Positions 17,971 through 25,915 of a stretch of 64,000 bases of DNA are shown one piece after another; the first letter of the stretch is position 1, and each line of letters starts with the position of its first letter. The stretch is taken from NCBI GenBank assembly GCA_965213885.1, contig OZ243919.1, positions 3,286,001-3,350,000 on the forward strand, written 5' to 3'. The stretch is from VYFG01 sp965213885. GTDB lineage: Bacteria > Pseudomonadota > Gammaproteobacteria > Arenicellales > Poriferihabitantaceae. A program made the position numbers and the translations under genes. The notes under the pieces are model-generated. The model had not been told where the DNA came from and made no database searches. It saw only the letters and a program-made list of their open reading frames with translations.

Positions 17971-19056
17971 TCAGCGGCCCCGCAGGGAGGCAATGGCCTG
18001 GTGATCGAATGTGAATCCGACGCCGGGGCGGTCCGGCATGAGCAGGTATCCGTCCTCGATGTCCAGGGTCTCGTTGAACAGGGGTGAGAACCAGGGCATG
18101 TGTTCCAGGGAGATGCAGCCGGGCTCGGACCCCGCGATGCACAGGCTGTGCTCGGTGAACAGGTGCGGCGAGATCGGGACGTGGTAGCCCGAGGCGATCG
18201 CCGCCACCCGGCGCATCTCGGAAAGACCGCCGACGCGCTGCAGGTCCGGCATCAGCACGTCCACGGCCCGGGCGTCCAGGATGCGCTTCATGCCGAACCG
18301 GGTGTACTCGGTCTCCCCGCCGGCGATGTCGATGCCGACCGAGGCCCTGACCTCGGCGTTGCCGGCCAGGTTGTTGTAGGCGACCGGCTCCTCGAACCAG
18401 CGGACATCGTGGCGTTCGAGCTCCCGGCCGAGCCGGATGGCGTGCTTGACATCCAGGCCCTGGTTGGCGTCGGTCAGCAGCTCGATGTCGGGTCCGACGG
18501 CGTCACGGACCGCGGCCACGCGCCCGACGTCGTCGGCGATTCTTTCCGAGCCAAGACGGATCTTCATGGCCCGGAAGCCGGCGTCCACAAGACCGCCGGC
18601 CTCCGAGACGATTTCATCGATGGACTGGGACAGCCACAGGCCGCCGCTTGCATAGGTCCGGACACGGTCGCGGCAGGCGCCGAACAGCCGGTGGAGCGGC
18701 AGCCCGGCCCCTTTGCCCACCAGGTCCCAGCACGCCGTGTCGATGGCGCACAGGGCGGCGATGCCGAATCCCGCATGCCCGATGGGATTGAGCCGGCTCC
18801 AGATCGCATCGCCGATGGCGGTGAGGTCGTGCGGGTCACGTCCGTTCACCACATCGGAGAAGCTGTCGAGCATCTCGCCGAGGCTGTTCAGCCGCACCCC
18901 GTTCAGGGTGAATGCGTAGCTCTCCCCGGTCAGGCCCTGGTCGGTCTCCAGTGCAAGGAGCACGCAGCCCACGCTGTGCATCCGGTGGATCGCGGTGGCG
19001 ATGGGTTTCGCCAGGGGGACATGCACCCGGGTCGTGTGGAATCCGGTGATCCTCAT
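17971..19056 (-). CDS. Mandelate racemase/muconate lactonizing enzyme family protein (MR subgroup), copy 3
   Basis: The 361-residue protein differs from the two MLE-type paralogues nearby. It has the MR-type K-x-R on strand 2 (AMKIRLG), metal ligands in LTDANQG, FEEPV and GGETEY, and the strand-7 histidine in SPHLFTEHS. This Lys plus His-Asp arrangement is typical of sugar-acid dehydratases and mandelate racemase. ATG 19056 is chosen because upstream in-frame sequence overlaps the aldolase gene. Substrate is unknown; an acid-sugar or hydroxy-acid is expected. Confidence 0.87.
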   Translation of the reverse strand: MRITGFHTTRVHVPLAKPIATAIHRMHSVGCVLLALETDQGLTGESYAFTLNGVRLNSLGEMLDSFSDVVNGRDPHDLTAIGDAIWSRLNPIGHAGFGIAALCAIDTACWDLVGKGAGLPLHRLFGACRDRVRTYASGGLWLSQSIDEIVSEAGGLVDAGFRAMKIRLGSERIADDVGRVAAVRDAVGPDIELLTDANQGLDVKHAIRLGRELERHDVRWFEEPVAYNNLAGNAEVRASVGIDIAGGETEYTRFGMKRILDARAVDVLMPDLQRVGGLSEMRRVAAIASGYHVPISPHLFTEHSLCIAGSEPGCISLEHMPWFSPLFNETLDIEDGYLLMPDRPGVGFTFDHQAIASLRGR

Positions 19057-19075
19057 TGTCGGGCGGCCTGGCGGG

Positions 19076-19840
19076 TCAGTTGCGGTAGGAGGGGTCCGCC
19101 CGGTCGGCCCGCCGCTTGAGTGCGGGCCATTCATGCCTGCCCGGGGCGAATGCCCCGTACTGTCGCGCCGACCGTTCCCAGAGTTCCGGCGCGGCCGGCT
19201 CCAGGGGCAGCCCCGAAGCCTGGGCCCGTAACGCGACGTCGCACATGCGAATGGCGTAGTACATGTTCATGAATGCCTCCCCGGCGGTTTTCCCGACGCT
19301 CAGGAAGCCATGATTCCGCATCACCAGGACCTTGTTGTCCCCCAGGTTCGCGGCGATGCGGAACCGTTCGTCCAGGTCCACGGACAGTCCTTCCCAGTCG
19401 TGATAGCCGATCTTGCCGTACAGCATCGAGGAGTCCTGGACCAGGAACGGGATGCCGTCCCGAAAGGCCGTGGCCGCCAGCGCCCCCGGGGGGTGGGCAT
19501 GGAACACGAAGTGGTTGTCCGGATGATGCAGGTGTATGGCGCTGTGGATGACGAAGCCCGCGGTGTTGACGTCCGGCGGGCCTTCCAGGACGTTGCCGTG
19601 CTCGTCCACCTTGATCAGGTTGGAGGCGGTGATCTCCTCGTACAGTAGCCCGAACCGGTGCATCAGGAAGCAGTGGTCGGTGCCCGGCACCCGGGCGGTA
19701 ATGTGGTTCCAGACGGTGTCGTCCCACCCCATCAGGTGGGTGAGGCGGAACATGGCTGCGAGGTCCACCCGGACCGCCCACTCCTCGCGGTTCGTCGCGC
19801 TCTCGCTCCGGAAATCTTCTGCGGACACTTCACGGTTCAT
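19076..19840 (-). CDS. Class II aldolase/adducin family protein
   Basis: 254 residues. The zinc-site histidines are in HAHPPGALAAT and the downstream MRNHGFLSVG. WNHITARVPG and EITASNLIKVDEHG are also family-typical. Members include L-fuculose-phosphate aldolase and decarboxylases or dehydratases of small keto acids. With no kinase nearby, a non-phosphorylated substrate such as a 2-keto-3-deoxy acid is plausible. It is first in a four-gene operon, with GAGG 9 nt upstream of its ATG. Confidence 0.85.
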   Translation of the reverse strand: MNREVSAEDFRSESATNREEWAVRVDLAAMFRLTHLMGWDDTVWNHITARVPGTDHCFLMHRFGLLYEEITASNLIKVDEHGNVLEGPPDVNTAGFVIHSAIHLHHPDNHFVFHAHPPGALAATAFRDGIPFLVQDSSMLYGKIGYHDWEGLSVDLDERFRIAANLGDNKVLVMRNHGFLSVGKTAGEAFMNMYYAIRMCDVALRAQASGLPLEPAAPELWERSARQYGAFAPGRHEWPALKRRADRADPSYRN

Positions 19841-20266
19841 GGTCGGCGCCTCGATGGTTCCGGCATGCTCCGGGCCCGTGCATGGACCCGTCTCCGGCGT
19901 GGTGGACGGAAACCCGCAATAGCCCGGGCGCGCCGCGGGCGGGGAGGGACTGGGGTTGCGGGCATGGATCCGGGATGCGCCGCCTGGCCGTCACGACGCC
20001 CTCCGTGACACCGGGACCGGCGAATTCGACAGCGGGACAGTGGAAGGGTCCGTCATGGCACCGCAGGCCAGAAACGGTGTGATTGTATCGGGACCCCGGA
20101 CCGGGGGTGCGTCCAGGGAGCCCAGGTTTTTTCCTTTACGCGTCAGCCGGGCGCATTTCCGGTTCCGGAACGGGAATCGACGATGCGGGCCCCGGGACCC
20201 GCGTCCTGCATGGAACCGGCGGCGGCACGCGGGAAATCCAGCGGATGGCTGCGGCCCGTGCCCGCC
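19841..20266. other. Intergenic region upstream of the aldolase operon
   Basis: 426 bp with no supported gene. It must carry the promoter of the four-gene minus-strand operon. A short CCCCG-GAC-CGGGG stem lies near 20095-20107 and a T6 run near 20128, but they are 20 bp apart and do not form a clear terminator. Confidence 0.4.
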
Positions 20267-20866
20267 TCATGCGTCCGGTTCGTTACCGGGCTTCCACTTG
20301 ATGTTGCAGCCCATGGAAGGCTTCTGGTCCCCGGCAACGGGTTCCCCCGACAGCAGCGCGTCCATGGCGGCCTTCAGGTCCCGGCCCGTGGATCTGCTGC
20401 CCGAGGCGTCGTAGTTTCCCGGGGAAATGCGGTTCGGGCGGCTGTCGTCGAACTGGCCCCGGTACACCAGTTCAAGGTTGCCGTCGAAGAGGTAGATGTC
20501 CGGGGTGCAGGCGGCGTCATAGGCCCTGGCCACTTCCTGGGACGAGTCCAGGAGATAGGGAAACGGGTAGCCGCGGTGTGCCTTTTCCCGGATCATGTTC
20601 TCCAGGTTGTCCGCCGGGAACGCTGCGGTGTCATTGCTGTTGATGGCAACGAAGCCGATGCCCCTGGCCATGTATTCGCGGGCCGTTCCGGTGAGGGCGT
20701 CGGCGATTTGGATGACGTAGGGGCAGTGGTTGCAGATGAACATCACCACGGTGCCGCGATCGCCGCGGCGATCGGCCAGGCTGAGGGTTTCGCCTTCCGT
20801 GGAAGGGAGTGAGAATTCAGGCGCTCTTGTCCCGAGCGGCAGCATGGTGGAAGGCGTCAGGGCCAT
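20267..20866 (-). CDS. Thioredoxin-like AhpC/TSA family protein
   Basis: 199 residues with a thioredoxin fold. The redox site lies after FICNHCPYVIQIADAL (residues about 43-58): one cysteine of CxxC is replaced, leaving N-H-C-P-Y. A second conserved cysteine is in DAACTPDIYLFD. Proteins of this type are common and usually annotated as redoxin-domain proteins. It lies 161 bp downstream of cbbX on the same strand and may belong to the cbb operon, but no direct role in carbon fixation is established. Confidence 0.8.
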   Translation of the reverse strand: MALTPSTMLPLGTRAPEFSLPSTEGETLSLADRRGDRGTVVMFICNHCPYVIQIADALTGTAREYMARGIGFVAINSNDTAAFPADNLENMIREKAHRGYPFPYLLDSSQEVARAYDAACTPDIYLFDGNLELVYRGQFDDSRPNRISPGNYDASGSRSTGRDLKAAMDALLSGEPVAGDQKPSMGCNIKWKPGNEPDA

Positions 20867-21027
20867 GGTCGGCAGCGGTGTCTGGGTGAACGGGTCCGGA
20901 ACCCCGGATGCGCATCAGCGCCCGGTGGTCCCCGGGAGGACGGTAAAGATAGCACACGCCGGAACCGTGGCAACGCCGCGATCCCGCGCCGGATTCCGGG
21001 CGGCGGCTTCCTGCCGGTCCGGCGGGA

Positions 21028-21945
21028 TCACACCGGGCCCCGGTCCGGCTTGCCCTCGGTGAAGATGCGGCTGGCATGGATCTCGGCGGCCTCGATGGTC
21101 ATCAGGTCGTCCCGGTTGATCCGTGTGGGCTTCTCGCTGAAGAGCCGGTTTGCCTGGCGCAGGCGGGCGCGGTCGAGTGCGTTCCGCATGGACCGTGCGT
21201 TGGCGAAATGGGGCAGTTGCATCCTGCGGTCGATGTACTCCCGGAAGGCCTGTTCGCCGGATTCGCTCAGGTGGTAGTTCTGTTGTTCCAGCATCAGCCG
21301 GGCGATGGCCATCAGCTCATCGGCGCCGTAGTCCGGGAATTCGAGATGATGGCCGATGCGCGAATGCATGCCGGGGTTGCTCTTGAAAAAGGTGTCCATC
21401 CGGTCGGCATAGCCCGCGAGGACCACCACCAGGTCGTCGCGGTTGTTTTCCATGATCTGGAGCAGGATCTCGATGGCCTCCTGACCGTAGTCCCGTTCGT
21501 TCTCCGGCTTGTAGAGGTAATAGGCCTCGTCGATGAACAGCACCCCGCCCATGGCCTTCTTGACCACCTCGCGGGTCTTGGGCGCCGTATGGCCGATGTA
21601 CTGGCCCACCAGATCGTCCCGGGTGACGGTGATCAGGTGGTTCTCGCGGATATAGCCGAGACGATGGAGTATGTCCGCGATGCGCAGCGCCACCGTGGTT
21701 TTCCCGGTGCCCGGGTTGCCGGTGAACGACATGTGCAGGCTGGGTTTTTCCGAGGTCAGCGCAAGCCGCTGGCGCACCCGGTCCACGAGCAGCAGCGCGG
21801 CGACATCCCGGATCCGGGACTTGACCGACCGCAGGCCGATCAGTTCCCGGTCCAGCTGGTCGAGAACCCCGCCGATGCCGGACTCCTCGTACTCCGCGGC
21901 GAGATTGATGGCATCGTCCCCGCCTTCCGTCGCCGCCTCAGCCAT
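21028..21945 (-). CDS. cbbX: Red-type RuBisCO activase, AAA+ protein
   Basis: The 305-residue protein has Walker A FTGNPGTGKTT (about residues 74-84), Walker B GGVLFIDEAYYLY and the AAA+ pore region YIGHTAPKTREVV. CbbX pulls the C-terminal tail of the RuBisCO large subunit to release inhibitory sugar phosphates, and is activated by RuBP. Its start overlaps the end of cbbS by 8 bp, the classical cbbL-cbbS-cbbX order of form IC systems. Confidence 0.95.
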   Translation of the reverse strand: MAEAATEGGDDAINLAAEYEESGIGGVLDQLDRELIGLRSVKSRIRDVAALLLVDRVRQRLALTSEKPSLHMSFTGNPGTGKTTVALRIADILHRLGYIRENHLITVTRDDLVGQYIGHTAPKTREVVKKAMGGVLFIDEAYYLYKPENERDYGQEAIEILLQIMENNRDDLVVVLAGYADRMDTFFKSNPGMHSRIGHHLEFPDYGADELMAIARLMLEQQNYHLSESGEQAFREYIDRRMQLPHFANARSMRNALDRARLRQANRLFSEKPTRINRDDLMTIEAAEIHASRIFTEGKPDRGPV

Positions 21946-22357
21946 ATCGGGACCCGGACGGCTTCTGGGCGGCGTAGGCGTGGGTGGTGTAGATCAGGTT
22001 GCGGCCCGGACCTTCCGCCCGGTGCAGGCTGAAGCCGGGCTCGTCGTCGGGGCGGTTGACGATGAAGCTGAGCTTCAGGCTCTCGACGCCGTTGGTGGCA
22101 TCGAAGGCGTTGACCCGGATGTAATGCCGGGGATAGGCCTTGCGGCATGCATTGACCTCCAGCATGACCCCGGCGGGGTCCCTCAGGTCGAACATCGGGT
22201 GCCCCCACATCTCCCAGTAGGTGTTGCGGGGATGGGGGTCGTCGGTGTATTCCACCGATGCCGCCCAGCCGTTGTCGAGGATGTACCTGACCTGCTTCGA
22301 GATCTGGTCGTCGGTCAGGTCCGGCAGGAAGGAAAACGTGCCCTGTGTCACTCTCAT
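21938..22357 (-). CDS. cbbS: RuBisCO small subunit, form I red type
   Basis: 139 residues from the ATG at 22357. MRVTQGTFSFLPDLTDDQI at the N terminus and the C-terminal extension (about residues 110-139) that forms the beta-hairpin barrel are typical of red-type (IC/ID) small subunits. YWEMWGHPMFDLRDP is the conserved core. It lies 37 bp downstream of cbbL. It caps the L8 core of the hexadecamer. Confidence 0.95.
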   Translation of the reverse strand: MRVTQGTFSFLPDLTDDQISKQVRYILDNGWAASVEYTDDPHPRNTYWEMWGHPMFDLRDPAGVMLEVNACRKAYPRHYIRVNAFDATNGVESLKLSFIVNRPDDEPGFSLHRAEGPGRNLIYTTHAYAAQKPSGSRYG

Positions 22358-22394
22358 GCGTGCAAATTCTCTCTGGTTCGATGTTTCTGGGGGA

Positions 22395-23864
22395 TTACGC
22401 GGTCGCGGTTTCCAGCGGCACGAAATCCGGGGTATCGGTGGAGGCATAGTCGAAGGTGACATCCTTCCAGGTGTCGAGCGCCGCCTCGAGCGGCTTGCAG
22501 TGCCTGGCTGCTTCCTGGAGGATGCGGGGTCCTTCCGCGAGGGTGTCCCGCCCCTCGTTGCGCGCCAGGATCATGGCCTCCAGGGCCACACGGTTGGCGT
22601 TGGCCCCGGCCTCGATGCCCATGGGGTGGCCGATGGTGCCGCCGCCGAACTGCAGTACCACGTCCTCGCCGAGGTAGTGGATGAGCTGGTGCATCTGGCC
22701 GGCGTGAATGCCGCCGGACGCCACCGGCATCATCCGTTTCAGCGATGCCCAGTCCTGGTCGAAGAAGATGCCGTGGGGCAGGTTCTGTCCGTTGTGGGTT
22801 TCGCGGCAGACGTCGTAGATGCCGGCCACGGTATTGGGGTCGCCCTCCAGCTTGCCGACCACGGTACCGGCGTGGATGTGATCCACGCCCGCCATGCGCA
22901 TCCACTTGGCGATTACCCGGAAGGCCACGCCGTGGGACTTCTGCCGCGTGTAGGTGGAGTGGCCGGCCCGGTGCAGATGCAGGATCATGTCGTTCCTGCG
23001 CGCCCATTTCGCCATGGACTGGATGGCGGTGTACCCGATGACCAGGTCAATCATGACGATGACCGAGCCGAGGTCCCTGGCGAATTCCGCCCGCTCGTAC
23101 ATGTCTTCCATGGTGGCGGCCGTGACGTTGAGATAGGTGCCCTTGACCTCGCCGGTCATGGCCTGGGCCCGGTTGACCGCCTCCATGCAGTAGAGATAGC
23201 GGTCGCGCCAGTGCATGAACGGCTGGCTGTTGATGTTCTCGTCATCCTTGGTGAAGTCGAGTCCGCCCTTCAGCGCCTCGTAGACCACCCGCCCGTAGTT
23301 GCGCCCGGACAGGCCCAGTTTCGGCTTGACGGTGGCGCCGAGCAGCGGTCGGCCGTACTTGTCCAGCCGCTCGCGTTCCACCACGATGCCGGTGGCGGGA
23401 CCCTGGAAGGTCTTCAGGTAGCCCACCGGTATGCGCATGTCCTCGAGCCGCAGCGCCTTGAGGGGCTTGAAACCGAAGATGTTGCCGATGATGGACGCGG
23501 TCATGTTGGCGATGGAGCCCTCCTCGAAGAGGTCGAGGTCGTAGGCCACGTAGGCGAAATACTGCGGATCCGTGCCGGCGTCCGGGCCGGTGTTCGGCAC
23601 CGGGTCCACCTGGTAGCACTTGGCACGGTACTTCTCGCAGGCGGTGAGGCGGTCGGTCCAGACCACGGTCCAGGTGGCGGTGGAGGACTCTCCGGCGATG
23701 GCGGCCGCGGCCTCGATGGGATCGACCCCGTCCTGCGGCGTGATGCGGAAGACGCAGATCACGTCGGTGTCCTTCGGCCGGTAGTCCGGCTCCCAGTAGC
23801 CCATTTTCTTGTACTCGAGCACGCCGGCCCGGTAACGTTCGGCGGCGTCTAGCTGCTTGCCCAT
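22395..23864 (-). CDS. cbbL: RuBisCO large subunit, form IC
   Basis: The 489-residue protein carboxylates ribulose 1,5-bisphosphate in the Calvin cycle. The active-site loop GGLDFTKDDEN (carbamylated lysine near residue 204), GATVKPKLGLSGRNYGR and the loop 6 region HAGTVVGKLEG are intact. The N-terminal MGKQLDAAERYRAGVLEYKKMGYW is diagnostic of form IC. ATG 23864 has AGGGGA 7 nt upstream and is preferred to an upstream in-frame TTG. An IS4-type element begins about 160 bp upstream, so its promoter must be short or altered. Confidence 0.96.
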   Translation of the reverse strand: MGKQLDAAERYRAGVLEYKKMGYWEPDYRPKDTDVICVFRITPQDGVDPIEAAAAIAGESSTATWTVVWTDRLTACEKYRAKCYQVDPVPNTGPDAGTDPQYFAYVAYDLDLFEEGSIANMTASIIGNIFGFKPLKALRLEDMRIPVGYLKTFQGPATGIVVERERLDKYGRPLLGATVKPKLGLSGRNYGRVVYEALKGGLDFTKDDENINSQPFMHWRDRYLYCMEAVNRAQAMTGEVKGTYLNVTAATMEDMYERAEFARDLGSVIVMIDLVIGYTAIQSMAKWARRNDMILHLHRAGHSTYTRQKSHGVAFRVIAKWMRMAGVDHIHAGTVVGKLEGDPNTVAGIYDVCRETHNGQNLPHGIFFDQDWASLKRMMPVASGGIHAGQMHQLIHYLGEDVVLQFGGGTIGHPMGIEAGANANRVALEAMILARNEGRDTLAEGPRILQEAARHCKPLEAALDTWKDVTFDYASTDTPDFVPLETATA

Positions 23865-23960
23865 GATCAATCCCCTGATGAAAGGTTGCTGTAGTCAGTT
23901 CGGTGCATACGGACCCGGGATGGTAGGGAGAACCGCGGGCAAAGGCCAATCAGAGTTTGC

Positions 23961-24024
23961 TGGCCTTTATATAAGTGCAATTTATTATAAAATAATAAAT
24001 GATAAATTAATACTTATATTAAAC
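23961..24024. promoter_or_regulatory. AT-rich upstream region of cbbL with nested inverted repeats
   Basis: A nearly pure AT stretch in a GC-rich genome. It holds a perfect 9-bp inverted repeat with a 3-nt loop (ATTTATTAT / ATAATAAAT, 23980-24000), nested inside a 7-bp pair TATAAGT (23970-23976) / ACTTATA (24012-24018). This is a plausible promoter and CbbR-type or IHF-type control region for cbbLSX. The IS element sits at its upstream edge. Confidence 0.55.
24016..24024. repeat. Target-site duplication, left copy
   Basis: ATATTAAAC, repeated exactly at 25347-25355. The two copies directly abut the ends of the IS4-type element. Confidence 0.9.
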
Positions 24025-25346
24025 CACTGCTGTCCCAAGAAAGTTGGCTTAATGGCCTGTAACACATTGATCGAAAGTTTGAAATCGTGATATTCGATTG
24101 TCATCGACTTGAACGGCGTGCTCATTCGTGGATGCTGTCGATTTCCCACCATGGAATCGATCATGTACGAAGGCAAACTGGTGTTCTCCCAGGTCATGGA
24201 CCATGCCCCGCAGCATCTCTTTCGCAAGTGCGTACGGCGTTATGGCGGCAACCGGTATGTGAAGTCCTTTCCCTGCTGGAGCCAGTTTCTCTGCATGGCC
24301 TTCGCACAGTTGTCGTACCGTGCCAGCCTGCGGGACATCGAGATCTCGCTGCGCGCCCACCGCCGCAAGCTCTACCACATGGGCATCCACGGGAACATCT
24401 CGCGAAACACGCTGGCGAATGCCAACCGGCGTCGGGACTGGCGGATTTACGCAGCCTTCGCCCAGGAACTGATCACCATCGCCCGGCCCCTGTACACCGG
24501 GGACTCCATCGGGCTGGAACTGGACAACACCGTCTACGCCCTCGACGCCTCGACCATCGACCTGTGCATGTCGGTGTTTCCCTGGGCCCTGTTCCGCAGC
24601 ACCAAGTCGGCGGTCAAACTCCACACCTTGCTCGACCTGCACGGGAATATCCCGGCTTTTATTCATATCTCCCACGCCAAGGTGGGCGATGTGAACGCCC
24701 TGGATCTGCTGATTCCCGAACCGGGCGCCTTCTACATCATGGACCGGGCCTACCTGGACTTCGAACGCCTGAACGTCATCCACTCGATGGGGGCGTTCTT
24801 CGTCATCCGGGCCAAGTCCAATACCCGGTACCGCCGCCGGTACTCGCGTCCCGTCGACAAGGCCACCGGAGTGAAGTGCGACCAGACCATCGTGCTCACA
24901 GGCGTCACTTCGAGCAAGGATTACCCGCAGCCCCTGCGTCGCGTGAAGTACCGGGATGCCGCCACCGGCAAGACGTTGAACTTCCTCACCAACCAGTTCG
25001 CCGTGCCCGGGACCACTGTGGCGGAACTGTACCGCTGCCGCTGGCAGGTGGAACTGTTTTTCAAATGGATCAAGCAACACCTGAGGATCAAGTCGTTTTT
25101 CGGAACCTCCGAGAACGCCGTGAAGATACAGATCTGGACTGCGGTTGCCGTATACGTGCTGGTGGCGATCCTCAAGAAACGCCTCGGTTTGTCCGCGAAT
25201 CTCTACACAATATTGCAAGCTCTCAGCCTCACCCTGTTCGAAAAAACACCGATAAAGTCGTTACTTGCGGAAACGGATGACCTGAACGATGAGACCCATG
25301 ACCCTAAGCAGATGAATTTATTCGACAATTTAATGGGACACTAGTG
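24025..25346 (+). mobile_element. Complete IS4-family insertion sequence (1,322 bp)
   Basis: Ends are imperfect inverted repeats: left CACTGCTGTCCCA, right end read inward CACTAGTGTCCCA, with similarity continuing some 10 bp further. Exact 9-bp target duplications flank it. One full-length transposase is inside. The element looks recent and potentially active. Confidence 0.92.
24163..25344 (+). CDS. IS4-family transposase with DUF4372 N-terminal domain
   Basis: 393 residues. The N-terminal MYEGKLVFSQVMDHAP and CVRRYGGNRYVKSFPCWSQF are typical of the DUF4372 domain. The DDE core has aspartates in ALDASTID and IMDRAYLDF and the YREK signature YRCRWQVELFFKWIK. ATG 24163 is chosen by family alignment; another ATG lies 12 nt upstream. 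The stop codon lies within the right terminal repeat. No frameshift is seen. Confidence 0.93.
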   Translation: MYEGKLVFSQVMDHAPQHLFRKCVRRYGGNRYVKSFPCWSQFLCMAFAQLSYRASLRDIEISLRAHRRKLYHMGIHGNISRNTLANANRRRDWRIYAAFAQELITIARPLYTGDSIGLELDNTVYALDASTIDLCMSVFPWALFRSTKSAVKLHTLLDLHGNIPAFIHISHAKVGDVNALDLLIPEPGAFYIMDRAYLDFERLNVIHSMGAFFVIRAKSNTRYRRRYSRPVDKATGVKCDQTIVLTGVTSSKDYPQPLRRVKYRDAATGKTLNFLTNQFAVPGTTVAELYRCRWQVELFFKWIKQHLRIKSFFGTSENAVKIQIWTAVAVYVLVAILKKRLGLSANLYTILQALSLTLFEKTPIKSLLAETDDLNDETHDPKQMNLFDNLMGH

Positions 25347-25355
25347 ATATTAAAC
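25347..25355. repeat. Target-site duplication, right copy
   Basis: ATATTAAAC, identical to 24016-24024. Confidence 0.9.
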
Positions 25356-25558
25356 ATATTCAATGCCGCCACGGAAGGAACGCCGCGCGGCCGGCGGGCG
25401 CACGGTCTCCGGGCGTCCGCCGGCCACGGTGATGCCGCGGGTTTTGCGGTATGATCCGCCTACCGTTCCATGCGGCACCGACCCTGCCGTGACGTCCGGT
25501 ACAGGGAAGTCGCGAACGCGGTGGCCGGAGCCCGCGACCTGACACTGACGCATGCGCC

Positions 25559-25915
25559 ATGAAAGAGAAATCACCGGTACAGCTGAAGCGGTTCGATGAC
25601 CTGTCGTTCACGCCCAGGTTCGAACACGGCGACATGGCCCGGCTCACCGAGCTGTGCGGCGAATCCCAGGGCACGACTCTCGGGGCGGGCTGGGCCAGGC
25701 TGACCCGCGCCAGGATCCCCTGGACCATCCGCTACGACGAGGTGCTGACCGTGTTCGAGGGGGAACTCAGGCTGCACGCCGATGGCGCGGTCCATGTGCT
25801 GGGCCCCAGGGACGCCATCTGGCTGCCTGCGGGCACGGAACTGGTCTACGAGGCGGAAGCGGCCCTGGTCCACTACGCGATCCATCCCGCAAACTGGCAG
25901 GACGGGGAGGCGTGA
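25559..25915 (+). CDS. Small cupin protein, EutQ-like
   Basis: 118 residues forming a single cupin barrel. YDEVLTVFEGELRLHADG and GPRDAIWLPAGTELVYEAE are the two cupin motifs, with the metal histidines largely missing as in EutQ-like members. The stop shares a base with the start of the flavoprotein gene, so they are coupled. It may bind or act on a product of the amine oxidation, but no activity is established. Confidence 0.7.
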   Translation: MKEKSPVQLKRFDDLSFTPRFEHGDMARLTELCGESQGTTLGAGWARLTRARIPWTIRYDEVLTVFEGELRLHADGAVHVLGPRDAIWLPAGTELVYEAEAALVHYAIHPANWQDGEA

